Below, piece after piece: positions 45,182-53,104 of a stretch of DNA of 64,000 nucleotides. The DNA comes from Scalindua sp964344685 (GTDB lineage: Bacteria > Planctomycetota > Brocadiia > Brocadiales > Scalinduaceae), in the NCBI GenBank assembly GCA_964344685.1, contig CAYFOK010000016.1, positions 27,674-91,673 of the forward strand, written 5' to 3'. The first letter of the stretch is position 1. Every line of letters begins with the position of its first letter. Made by a program: the position numbers and the translations under genes. Under the pieces are notes generated by a model, which worked only from the letters and a program-made list of their open reading frames with translations, ran no database searches and was not told the origin of the DNA.

Positions 45182-45328
45182 TTAATAACTTGTTACCTTT
45201 TTGTACTCCAGTAACTCATCATATACATCTCTATATTTTCGATAAGCGGAGATTATTTTGGCTTTTTTACTATTTTTTTTAGTTTGTTTTTCTTTCTGAA
45301 TAATATTTTTCTTAAACGTTCTGCTCAC
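45182..45328 (-). CDS. small basic protein, KNF/TFKKN family
   Basis: A 48-residue basic protein starting at GTG with GGAGG 6 bp upstream: MSRTFKKNIIQKEKQTKKNS then AYRKYRDVYDELLEYKK. The N-terminus resembles the other microproteins at 36558, 55301 and 55966. The second half is a likely helix. A truncated copy with the same ribosome site and GTG start is at 42208, supporting the start choice. It lies between the acidic exported protein and groEL. Confidence 0.65.
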   Translation of the reverse strand: MSRTFKKNIIQKEKQTKKNSKKAKIISAYRKYRDVYDELLEYKKVTSY

Positions 45329-45361
45329 ATTAATCCTCCTATTTTGAATGATTGTTTCGCA

Positions 45362-45391
45362 TGCACCCTGCTTTAGAAACAGGGTGCATTT
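45362..45391. terminator. intergenic hairpin
   Basis: GCACCCTG-CTTTAGAAA-CAGGGTGC. On the plus strand it is followed by ATTTTT; on the minus strand, the direction of the genes around it, there is no T-run. It may act as an mRNA-stability or attenuating hairpin between the acidic and basic genes. Confidence 0.5.
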
Positions 45392-45402
45392 TTCTTTCTT
45401 TA

Positions 45403-45666
45403 TTATTCTTTGTCTTCATCATCTTGGCCTTCGTCATCGCCTTTATCTTCATCCTCATCTTCGTCTTCACTCTCATCGTCTTCTTCATAGACATTATAGT
45501 CTTCAGATGAATATGATTCTGTAAGAGAAGCCAACTGTTCATCAGATAGTTGTGTTTCATCCTGATGTTCTTCTCCTGTTGAAGAGTACAGAGGTTTCGT
45601 AGTAAAAAAGCTAATCGCAACCACAAAAAGAACGGTCAATATAAAGTTTACTGATGATATTCTCAT
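45403..45666 (-). CDS. small acidic exported protein
   Basis: An 87-residue protein with an N-terminal export signal or anchor (VNFILTVLFVVAISFFTT) and a mature part dominated by Glu/Asp (EEDDESEDEDEDEDKGDDEG). Such tails can bind Ca2+/Mg2+ or basic proteins. ATG at 45666 follows AAGGTGGG. A broken copy is at 41875. It is 376 bp from the end of mgtE in the same orientation. A cation-buffer or partner for the basic microproteins is conceivable but unproven. Confidence 0.7.
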   Translation of the reverse strand: MRISSVNFILTVLFVVAISFFTTKPLYSSTGEEHQDETQLSDEQLASLTESYSSEDYNVYEEDDESEDEDEDEDKGDDEGQDDEDKE

Positions 45667-45720
45667 TCTTCCCACCTTTCTTTAAAAAAAGATAAAATTA
45701 TTAAATTCAATTTTTATTAT

Positions 45721-45737
45721 ATCAAACTGCATGCCAA
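45721..45737 (-). promoter_or_regulatory. possible sigma-54-type promoter
   Basis: Read on the minus strand TTGGCATGCAGTTTGAT: good -24 TTGGCAT, correct spacing, imperfect -12. It is 55 bp upstream of the acidic-protein start. The element is retained in the diverged inverted copy at 41804. Confidence 0.32.
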
Positions 45738-46042
45738 ATTCTAACAAATCATATGCCATTGATAACAAACAACTTACTGATTTGGTACCAAGATTTATTT
45801 GTTTAAATTCAATATTTTTAAATATAATAGTAATGTTATTTTGGCCATATATCACAACTTATTAAATCTTATATACGCCATAATGACGTATTTTTGTTAG
45901 GGGTTGCAAAAAAGTATGGTTAAATTAACTTTGTTGAAGAAGAGAAGTTCGTGATATGATTTGATATTTTATGATACTTGTATATTAAGTATTGTTTTGC
46001 TCGTATTGACCATAAAAACTCAGGTGACGTTCAGCCTAAACC

Positions 46043-47359
46043 CTAATTAAGATTAACATGTTTCTGGAACATTACTGCAAAGCTGAGAAACGCAAAAAAT
46101 CCCACCACATCAGTAATTGTAGTTAAGATAATACTTGATGACTGGGCAGGATCAACACCAAGCTTTTTCATTATAATTGGAATGGCTGCACCGGCTAAAC
46201 CTGCTGCAATCAGATTTACTATCATTCCCAGGCCGATTACAACTCCTAAAAAAGAACTCCCCTGCCATTGCCAGGCAATAACACCAGTTACCAGGCCAAT
46301 AATTATTCCGTTAAGCGCACCCAGGTAAGCTTCCTTTAAAAGTAAACTTTTAAATCTGCCTTTTGGGATTTCCCGCATGACCAACCCTCTCATAACAACA
46401 GCAAGGGTCTGTGCTCCCGCGTTACCACCCTGTCCTGCAACTACCGGTAAAAAAATTGCTAATGCAGTTATCTGATGGATAATATCCTCAAAAATGGAAA
46501 CTACACCTGCTGCTGTAAAAGCTGTTATAAGGTTAATATGAAGCCATGGCAGACGTCTGCCAAGTGAAAACCACATGGACGAGAATGTCCTTTCCTCTGG
46601 CGCCACTCCAACCATCTTCTGAATATCTTCAGCAACATCCTCCTGAGCCTCCATAATCAACTTTTCTGCCCGCACAATTCCGAGAAGATGGTTCTGGCTA
46701 TCCACAACAGGTGCGGCAGAGTACTTCTGCACTTTTAAATCATTGGCAACATCCTCTCTACTGGAAAAGCTATCAATAGAATAAACTTCCGTTTTCATGA
46801 TTGATCTCAACGTAACATCTTTTGACGCTGCAATCAGGTCAAACATTCTTAATACTCCAACTAAACGGGTTTCACTATCTACTACATAGGCATATGAGAA
46901 TGTTGTTTTCCTGCGTGCCATAGCTTTAATCTTATTAATAGCGTCTTTTATCTTTATATCAGCATGAAATGAAAGATAATCTCTGCTCATAATACGTCCG
47001 GCACTGTCCTCAGGAAAGGTAAGCAGGTCTCTGATGAGTTTCTTTTTCTTTGTAGGAGTTTTTTCCAGTAGATCATTTCTTAACTCCTCCGGTAAGCTAA
47101 GAATTATATCACTGATTTTCTGTAGATCGAAATCACCAATAATCTTTTCAAGAAATTCAGATGGTAACTGTATTAAAAGAGAAGCTACAAGGCTTGGTGA
47201 CAAAACTGAGATTACTTTTGCAGATATAGCATGAGGAAGAACTTTCATGACGTTCAATATTTCAGTCTCATCCAATCCCTCCATTATTCTCGCCAGTTTT
47301 TCATAATCGTCCTCAACCAACTTTCTGATAACTGATAATAGTAGTTCACGATCTGACAT
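46043..47359 (-). CDS. mgtE: MgtE magnesium transporter
   Basis: A 438-residue Mg2+ channel/transporter. Order: MgtE N domain (superhelical, ~1-125), paired CBS domains (SFHADIKIKDAINKI; TEVYSIDSFSSREDVANDL) and five membrane helices with the pore signature VVAGQGGNAGAQTLAV and the Mg2+ site Asp in TTITDVVGFF. Full-length and apparently functional. It imports Mg2+ under feedback control by the cytosolic domains. It is next to the giant MscK-like channel, so this part of the island deals with ions and osmotic pressure. Confidence 0.95.
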   Translation of the reverse strand: MSDRELLLSVIRKLVEDDYEKLARIMEGLDETEILNVMKVLPHAISAKVISVLSPSLVASLLIQLPSEFLEKIIGDFDLQKISDIILSLPEELRNDLLEKTPTKKKKLIRDLLTFPEDSAGRIMSRDYLSFHADIKIKDAINKIKAMARRKTTFSYAYVVDSETRLVGVLRMFDLIAASKDVTLRSIMKTEVYSIDSFSSREDVANDLKVQKYSAAPVVDSQNHLLGIVRAEKLIMEAQEDVAEDIQKMVGVAPEERTFSSMWFSLGRRLPWLHINLITAFTAAGVVSIFEDIIHQITALAIFLPVVAGQGGNAGAQTLAVVMRGLVMREIPKGRFKSLLLKEAYLGALNGIIIGLVTGVIAWQWQGSSFLGVVIGLGMIVNLIAAGLAGAAIPIIMKKLGVDPAQSSSIILTTITDVVGFFAFLSFAVMFQKHVNLN

Positions 47360-47469
47360 TAGTTATTCTTTTCGTCCTCACAAAAGGCTGAAAAACAAAG
47401 GTTAAACACATTATATTCTTACAGTAAATATGCCTTTAAACATTTCTTAGTCATATTCTCAAGATTTCA

Positions 47470-50400
47470 CTATTTATTTTTTTTTCTGAACAGCTGATCA
47501 TTAGATTCTTTCGCAAAGCTGTCAGAAGTTTTGATATGAAGATCACGTTGAGGAAAGGCAATTTCAATACCTGCTTCTTTAAATCTGCTGTGTATAGCGG
47601 AATGAAGTTCATGAATAGTTGCCAGTCGCTTATCAAGGTTAGGTAGATAACAACGTAACGACATATTCAATGTACTGTCGTCAAATTTTTGGAAGATAGC
47701 AATGGGAGACGGATCTTCCATTACCCCGGGATGTTCATGCGCTATTGACAAAAGCAGTTCACGTGCCATCTCCACATCAGATCCATAAGCAATACCAACA
47801 TCAACGGTAATCCTATTAATGCTGTTAGAAAGTGTCCAGTTAAGAATACGTCCGGTAATGAATTCCTTATTTGGTACTACGAATTCTTTACGGTCCCAAC
47901 TGGTAATTGTTGTGGCACGTATCCTGATTTTGGTTACTTTTCCTGATACATCAGAAACTGTAACGATATCACCTACTCGTATAGGACGTTCTATAAAAAG
48001 TAGAATACCGCTCACAAAGTTTGCCACTACTTCCTGTAAACCAAATCCGAGTCCAACGCTTAAGGCCGCAAATATCCATCCAAATTGCGACCAGTTCACA
48101 CCAAGAATATTAATGATCGATATTAAACCTATCGTAATCATGATATATTGGCTAATCGATGTAATAGCGTAGCGGCTTCCTGCCTGTATTGGCAGATTTT
48201 GAAGAATTGTAATTTCAAGGACACCTGGCAAATTTTTTGCAGCAACAGTTGTAATGATTCCAGCAACAAGACAGAGCAACAAATGAAATAAAGTCGTCCA
48301 TTGCTGAGCTGTTTCACCGTTTACTACTACGGAGTGTTGCCATAGTTTGATGTTATGGAGAAAATTAAGAGCAGGTAAAATAGTAGTCCAGATCATCCAG
48401 AATCCAATTACAATTAAAAAACCTATAAAAAACCTGAGTAAGTTTCTTGTTTGTTCTTTTACTTCTGCAAGATCAACAACAGGCTCTTCTAAATGTGGTA
48501 AGGTTTCTTCTTTTGTTTCAACCGTCTCTTCTTTTGTGGCCTTTTCTGCTGCGGCTTTTCTCCTTTCAAGTGCCTGTTCTAATGCAAGTTTTCGCTCCCT
48601 GATGTAAAACCACCTGATACCTAAATAATAAGCAATGATTGCTCCATACAATATCCAGAGGGTTTGTAGTAACTTAAAACCTAATTGATAGGCAACATAG
48701 TAATATCCAAATACAGTCAACACCGCTAACGATATTGGCAATAGTATAGCAGCAGGGTACCAGAGCCACTTCAAGCGATGCAACCAACCATTAGGATTAG
48801 AGAACATTATGTTTGCAAAAATACCTCGTTTGGGACGAATTACTCTTTTCACAAAAACTGCGAAGGCAGCTGTTGCTATTATGAAACATAATCTTCCCAG
48901 ACTGTCACGGTAATTATTATTGTTTTGATATTCTACCATGGTTACGAAAAAACAGGTTATAGACACAATCACAAGAAGCCAAAACAGATTATTACGAAGA
49001 ATTTTTAAAGTGGTTTTTTTCCACCTGAAGTGAGTTTCACCGAGACCTTTTTTATAGCAAATTACCCTGAAGAACTGAAAACTCAGAATGAACCAACTGA
49101 CAAAAAGCAATCCATATCCTACCGCTTTAACAAATTCCACAGTTCCTCCCATCTTCAATAGTTGCCACGAAATAAATCCAAGTATGAACGGAAAAGGAAT
49201 AGCTGATAATATTGATATTAATAAGGCAAAAATGGTATGTTTAAAATTATCTGTGGAAATTTTACCAATGTTATCGGAAATAACTTCTAACTTATTCTTC
49301 AGCTTTATTCGTATAGAAAATAGCCACAATGTTATCAATAAAGTTATTCCTGATAATACAGGTGAATGAATAAAAATATTAATAAAGGCAACTCCCAATT
49401 CATTCCAATTTTTCGGTGAGAATAACCAGTTAAATGAACTGATAAGTTTATGCCATGTTAACGTACTAAAGGCTGGTGAACTGGGTACCCACATTAACTT
49501 TTCGTCAATAAAAGAAGCATAGATCTGAACGTTTTCTATGTATTGATTCAGCTCGAAATGATATTTACCAAGTGATTTAAGCAGGCTTCCATAGGACGAG
49601 TCTAACTTACTTAAAAGTTCACTTTTTTTAGTCAAAAGCTCTGTAATTTCATTTTCAATATCCTGCCTGTTTTTTTCAGAAACAGGCTCTTGTACTTTTT
49701 CTTTCATAATACGGGCTACTTCTTGATGAATATTACTTATTGACTTGATTTGCTCGTCTAACCTGAATCGTCTCAATCTTACCGAAACAATTTTCTCCCC
49801 TATTTCCTTATTGATTCTTTTCATGTCACCTATATCAGGTAATCTTCGCCGTTGATCTAACATAATTTGGACAAGGGCTTCATCTACCCTACCTGCAATT
49901 TCGATTTGCTTGTTTGCGTTTTCATAATCAAGTTTGAGGTGTTCAAGATTATCACTGAGTGATGTCTGTTGTGGAGCAAGATTACTAATGTACTGAGCAA
50001 CATCTGTTAACTCAGTTGTATATCTTGTGTTTTCTTCTGCCAGTTCTTTTACCGCAGGATGCTTACCTATGGCTTTTTGTTTAGCCATTTCAGCATCTAA
50101 TTGGGCTTGTTTAACTTCTTTTTCACGAAGTTGGTTTACCATATCCTCAAGGGTTGTTACTATATTATCTGCATTTGATACCTTTATATTTAAATCGTCA
50201 CGTTTGACAACCAGTAATTCTCGCTTCAAATCATGGCTCTGTAATTCTTGTTCGAGCTTGGTGATTTCATTAAAACTCGATTTTTGTCTTGCTTGCAGCA
50301 GTGTTATTTGTGCATTAAATTCTATTGGTATCTCATCTTCAGGTGGACTTACTTTAAGTGCCTGTGTATATTCTTCATGTTTCTGTCTTGCCTCATTTAT

Positions 50401-50943
50401 TTCATTCTGAACTTTTTCTGGACGAATCTGAAATTTTTGTATTTCTCCATCTATACTTGATAGTTTATTTTCCATTTCAAGCAGGTTTGCCTGTTCTTTA
50501 TTAAGTCGTAATTCCAATTCCTTGGACGTGGTATATTCTGATATGTCAACAGGCAGAGGTTTATCTTTGACATCAGATTTTTGGGCCTGCTGTAATTTTT
50601 CCCGGATTTTTTTGATTTTATCAGGAGTGACTTCGATATAATGCTTTAAATCTTCTGCTTCTTTTTTATGCTGCTCAGATAATGCAAGATGATATAATGC
50701 TGCGCGATACTGATTAAGCAATTTTGTACGAATAGTTTCTTCAAGCTCTTTATTGCCTTCAACTTCAGTTATAAGTGTTTTAACTTTGTGGATACTCAGT
50801 TCTTCTGTGGTGTGTGAAGTGGAAATATCAACTGGTTCGGATGATGGACTTTTTTGCTGGGCTTCTAGACTTGAATTACCACAACTCAGTTCAATAGCAA
50901 TTAGAAAAGTTAACAATATTAACTGATGTATATTTTTCTTCAT
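47470..50943 (-). CDS. large MscK/KefA-type mechanosensitive channel
   Basis: A 1157-residue channel. It has an N-terminal signal region with a possible lipobox (LSCG near residue 22) and a long periplasmic coiled-coil domain (to ~510). About eight extra membrane helices (~520-900) come next, then the MscS core (QFGWIFAALSVGLGFGLQEVVANFVSGILLFIERPIRVGD) and the cytoplasmic beta/alpha domain (VPNKEFITGRILNWTLSN). The pore helix Ala/Gly pattern is present. It releases solutes upon osmotic downshock. A charged Lys/Glu stretch (EKATKEETVETKEE) links the membrane bundle to the core. It lies just upstream of mgtE. Confidence 0.93.
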   Translation of the reverse strand: MKKNIHQLILLTFLIAIELSCGNSSLEAQQKSPSSEPVDISTSHTTEELSIHKVKTLITEVEGNKELEETIRTKLLNQYRAALYHLALSEQHKKEAEDLKHYIEVTPDKIKKIREKLQQAQKSDVKDKPLPVDISEYTTSKELELRLNKEQANLLEMENKLSSIDGEIQKFQIRPEKVQNEINEARQKHEEYTQALKVSPPEDEIPIEFNAQITLLQARQKSSFNEITKLEQELQSHDLKRELLVVKRDDLNIKVSNADNIVTTLEDMVNQLREKEVKQAQLDAEMAKQKAIGKHPAVKELAEENTRYTTELTDVAQYISNLAPQQTSLSDNLEHLKLDYENANKQIEIAGRVDEALVQIMLDQRRRLPDIGDMKRINKEIGEKIVSVRLRRFRLDEQIKSISNIHQEVARIMKEKVQEPVSEKNRQDIENEITELLTKKSELLSKLDSSYGSLLKSLGKYHFELNQYIENVQIYASFIDEKLMWVPSSPAFSTLTWHKLISSFNWLFSPKNWNELGVAFINIFIHSPVLSGITLLITLWLFSIRIKLKNKLEVISDNIGKISTDNFKHTIFALLISILSAIPFPFILGFISWQLLKMGGTVEFVKAVGYGLLFVSWFILSFQFFRVICYKKGLGETHFRWKKTTLKILRNNLFWLLVIVSITCFFVTMVEYQNNNNYRDSLGRLCFIIATAAFAVFVKRVIRPKRGIFANIMFSNPNGWLHRLKWLWYPAAILLPISLAVLTVFGYYYVAYQLGFKLLQTLWILYGAIIAYYLGIRWFYIRERKLALEQALERRKAAAEKATKEETVETKEETLPHLEEPVVDLAEVKEQTRNLLRFFIGFLIVIGFWMIWTTILPALNFLHNIKLWQHSVVVNGETAQQWTTLFHLLLCLVAGIITTVAAKNLPGVLEITILQNLPIQAGSRYAITSISQYIMITIGLISIINILGVNWSQFGWIFAALSVGLGFGLQEVVANFVSGILLFIERPIRVGDIVTVSDVSGKVTKIRIRATTITSWDRKEFVVPNKEFITGRILNWTLSNSINRITVDVGIAYGSDVEMARELLLSIAHEHPGVMEDPSPIAIFQKFDDSTLNMSLRCYLPNLDKRLATIHELHSAIHSRFKEAGIEIAFPQRDLHIKTSDSFAKESNDQLFRKKNK

Positions 50944-51036
50944 AGATATTTTATGAATTTGAATCTTAAATATGTAAAGCTGACAAATTAATATAATGAT
51001 AATGTTGATATAAATATTAATGCAATTTGCGTTGTC

Positions 51037-51876
51037 TTAGCTTTTGACAATGAGAACAGAACTTTTGCTATAGGTAATTACTTTTCTTGCGACACTGCCA
51101 AGGTGAAAACGCTTATTTCCCGTAAGACCCTTTGATCCAATAACTACAAGATTAACTTTTCGACGATCAGCTGTGTCAATAATCATTTCTGCAGGATATC
51201 CCTCAACACATAGAGCATTCGACATAAACGCCACTTTACGCATCTCTTTAAGATGTTTGCTTTCCATAGTCTCAAAGCCAAATTGTGGAATGATAGCAGG
51301 ATAGTTTAAGACAACAAGAAGAGTGGTGCTTAATTCTTTTGTCAGAAAATGGGATTTTATAAACATCACTGCCGCATCGGAATAACCAGATCCATCCTTT
51401 GCTAAAAGGATTTTCTTAAAATTACGTATTCTTTTCTTTACGATTAGAACAGAACACGGAGCATAGGTAGCTACTTTCTGGGACACTCCACCTAACAAGA
51501 AAGATTGTGTTCTGCTTAATCCTCGTGAACCCAGAATAATCAAGTCTGCCTTCGCTCTTGTTGACTTTTTTATAATCGTATCAGATACATGTCCTTTTTC
51601 GACTGTGGACTTTACGTCATCCCATCTTGTTTTAAGTTTTTCTACTATACGAGTAGTCTGTTTTTCAGCAGCCAGAATATCTTTATCAGTTTTTTCCTGT
51701 AACGCATCTTTATAGAGTTTGCGATATACAGAGTCTAGACAGGGTGGAATATGTTTGCCCTCAGATATTACGTGTAATACTTTAATTTGAGGTTTTTCTG
51801 CCAGTGGTATCTTCAATAGAAAATCTACTGTCCATTCTGAATGTTTAGAGCCGTCAATAGCTAAAATAATTTTCAT
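51037..51876 (-). CDS. tandem universal stress protein
   Basis: A 279-residue protein of two UspA domains. Each has the nucleotide-binding signature: GSRGLSRTQSFLLGGVSQKV and GSKGLTGNKRFHLGSVARKV (G-x2-G-x9-G-S/G). Both domains probably bind ATP. Usp proteins support survival under osmotic, oxidative and starvation stress. It is adjacent to the MscK-like gene in the same orientation, consistent with the stress character of the island. Confidence 0.93.
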   Translation of the reverse strand: MKIILAIDGSKHSEWTVDFLLKIPLAEKPQIKVLHVISEGKHIPPCLDSVYRKLYKDALQEKTDKDILAAEKQTTRIVEKLKTRWDDVKSTVEKGHVSDTIIKKSTRAKADLIILGSRGLSRTQSFLLGGVSQKVATYAPCSVLIVKKRIRNFKKILLAKDGSGYSDAAVMFIKSHFLTKELSTTLLVVLNYPAIIPQFGFETMESKHLKEMRKVAFMSNALCVEGYPAEMIIDTADRRKVNLVVIGSKGLTGNKRFHLGSVARKVITYSKSSVLIVKS

Positions 51877-51986
51877 GAGTTACATAAAAAAGAAGTTTAA
51901 CATTAGATTCTTTATTTCATATTACCGAACCAGATCACTTCATTTCCAAGAATGACGTCAAAAGAGATGAAAAAATTATCTTCCTG

Positions 51987-52544
51987 TTAATCAAGGAACA
52001 TATCCAAAGGGATAGTGTATGAAATTCCTCCCAGCAAGTCTCCTCGCTTATTATCTGGATGACAAATAGTACAGCCGTCTGTAACTATAGAGAGACTCGT
52101 AGCTGCATTATAATAATACTCACCTCCAGCTTTTTCTACTTTTTCATAGAATGAATTTCCATATATGAATGATTCGACTGCATCTCTTTCAAATTTTGTC
52201 TTTGGAGTATTCTCAGGGTTGTGTGGAGTGCCGGTTGCGTCAAGCAATCTCGCTTTATACCACCCTCTTGCACCCATCTTCTCAAAAACCTTCTTTGACA
52301 CCGTTAAAGCAGAAAACATGGTATTGTCTTTCACATATTCGTCTGTAATAAGAATTATAAAAGATTTGTACATCTCGTCCAGCATTTTTACCGTCTGCCT
52401 TGCCCTCTTAACGGCCTTTTCTATCTCAATATCTTCTGGTTTCATATAGAAATCATGCTGCATTTCTCTGGCAGATAAATTGAGATAGAAAGAATTCAAT
52501 ATTATTGTACAGATAAAACAAATTTTCAGAAACTTTCTCATCAT
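51987..52544 (-). CDS. DUF3365-type heme-binding sensor protein
   Basis: A 185-residue exported protein: signal peptide (FLKICFICTIILNSFYLNLSA), a helical/PAS-like core and a C-terminal CTICH heme-c motif in DGCTICHPDNKRGDLLGG. This is the layout of DUF3365 (Tll0287-like) proteins, often the sensory part of signalling proteins; here it is free-standing. One covalent heme is expected, in the periplasm or paryphoplasm. It may sense redox state or NO. It lies downstream of a strong terminator, so it has its own promoter. Confidence 0.85.
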   Translation of the reverse strand: MMRKFLKICFICTIILNSFYLNLSAREMQHDFYMKPEDIEIEKAVKRARQTVKMLDEMYKSFIILITDEYVKDNTMFSALTVSKKVFEKMGARGWYKARLLDATGTPHNPENTPKTKFERDAVESFIYGNSFYEKVEKAGGEYYYNAATSLSIVTDGCTICHPDNKRGDLLGGISYTIPLDMFLD

Positions 52545-52651
52545 AACGGCCCTACCAAAGAAAATGATCTTTTGTATTAAGATTTACTATTTGATAATCA
52601 GTTCATCACTGTTAATTTAATAGTATTCTTTCACATAAGAAATAAAAAAAA

Positions 52652-52709
52652 CTATGGGGTATCAAAAAACATCGTAAAGTCATTTTACAATTTTTTTGAT
52701 ACCCCATAG
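52652..52709. terminator. perfect long inverted repeat, bidirectional terminator
   Basis: CTATGGGGTATCAAAAAA pairs exactly with TTTTTTGATACCCCATAG (18 bp). The loop itself contains a small GTAAA/TTTAC hairpin. The A and T runs in the stem allow termination in both directions. It separates the lipoprotein gene from the DUF3365 gene. Confidence 0.85.
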
Positions 52710-52748
52710 GCGATGCAGAAAATCCAGTTTCTCTTTTTTTAAAACTAT

Positions 52749-52907
52749 TTATTTTTCAGTCTCATGAGCGCTTTCTTTTGTAGACTCGGCAGGCTTTTCA
52801 ATTTCCTGGTCTACTTTCTCCGTAATAACTTTTCCACATCCGATCATCCCAAATACAAAACAGGCAACAGTACAAAGTAAGAGTATTTTTTTTCGTAAAG
52901 AAATCAT
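52749..52907 (-). CDS. small lipoprotein
   Basis: A 52-residue protein: MISLRKKILLLCTVACFVFG followed by the lipobox MIGC and a short hydrophilic, acidic tail (TEKVDQEIEKPAESTKESA). AAGGAG lies 6 bp before ATG. It should be lipid-anchored at the outer face of the cytoplasmic membrane. It is transcribed behind the methyltransferase/ATP-grasp gene (198-bp gap) and ends at the long terminator. Function unknown. Confidence 0.72.
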   Translation of the reverse strand: MISLRKKILLLCTVACFVFGMIGCGKVITEKVDQEIEKPAESTKESAHETEK

Positions 52908-53104
52908 GATATTCTCCTTTCTAAATATTAGTTACGGGAATTAAAAGATTGGATGATAACGTATCCCCGTCTGACGTTCCCATCCAGTTTGAAACCTCTT
53001 TCATGCAAAAAAATCCACCAAGCAATATTACTGTTATACTTACGCAGGTTCTCCACAAAGTGTAGACTAAAGTGCAGATTAAATATATTTACCGTAAACG
53101 TATT

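Larger units (their letters stand above)
45295..46105 (-). repeat. inverted duplication C, intact copy
   Basis: Counterpart of 41435-42239 in opposite orientation. It covers the start of the small basic gene, the hairpin, the acidic gene, its upstream region and the last ~65 bp of mgtE. Confidence 0.82.
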
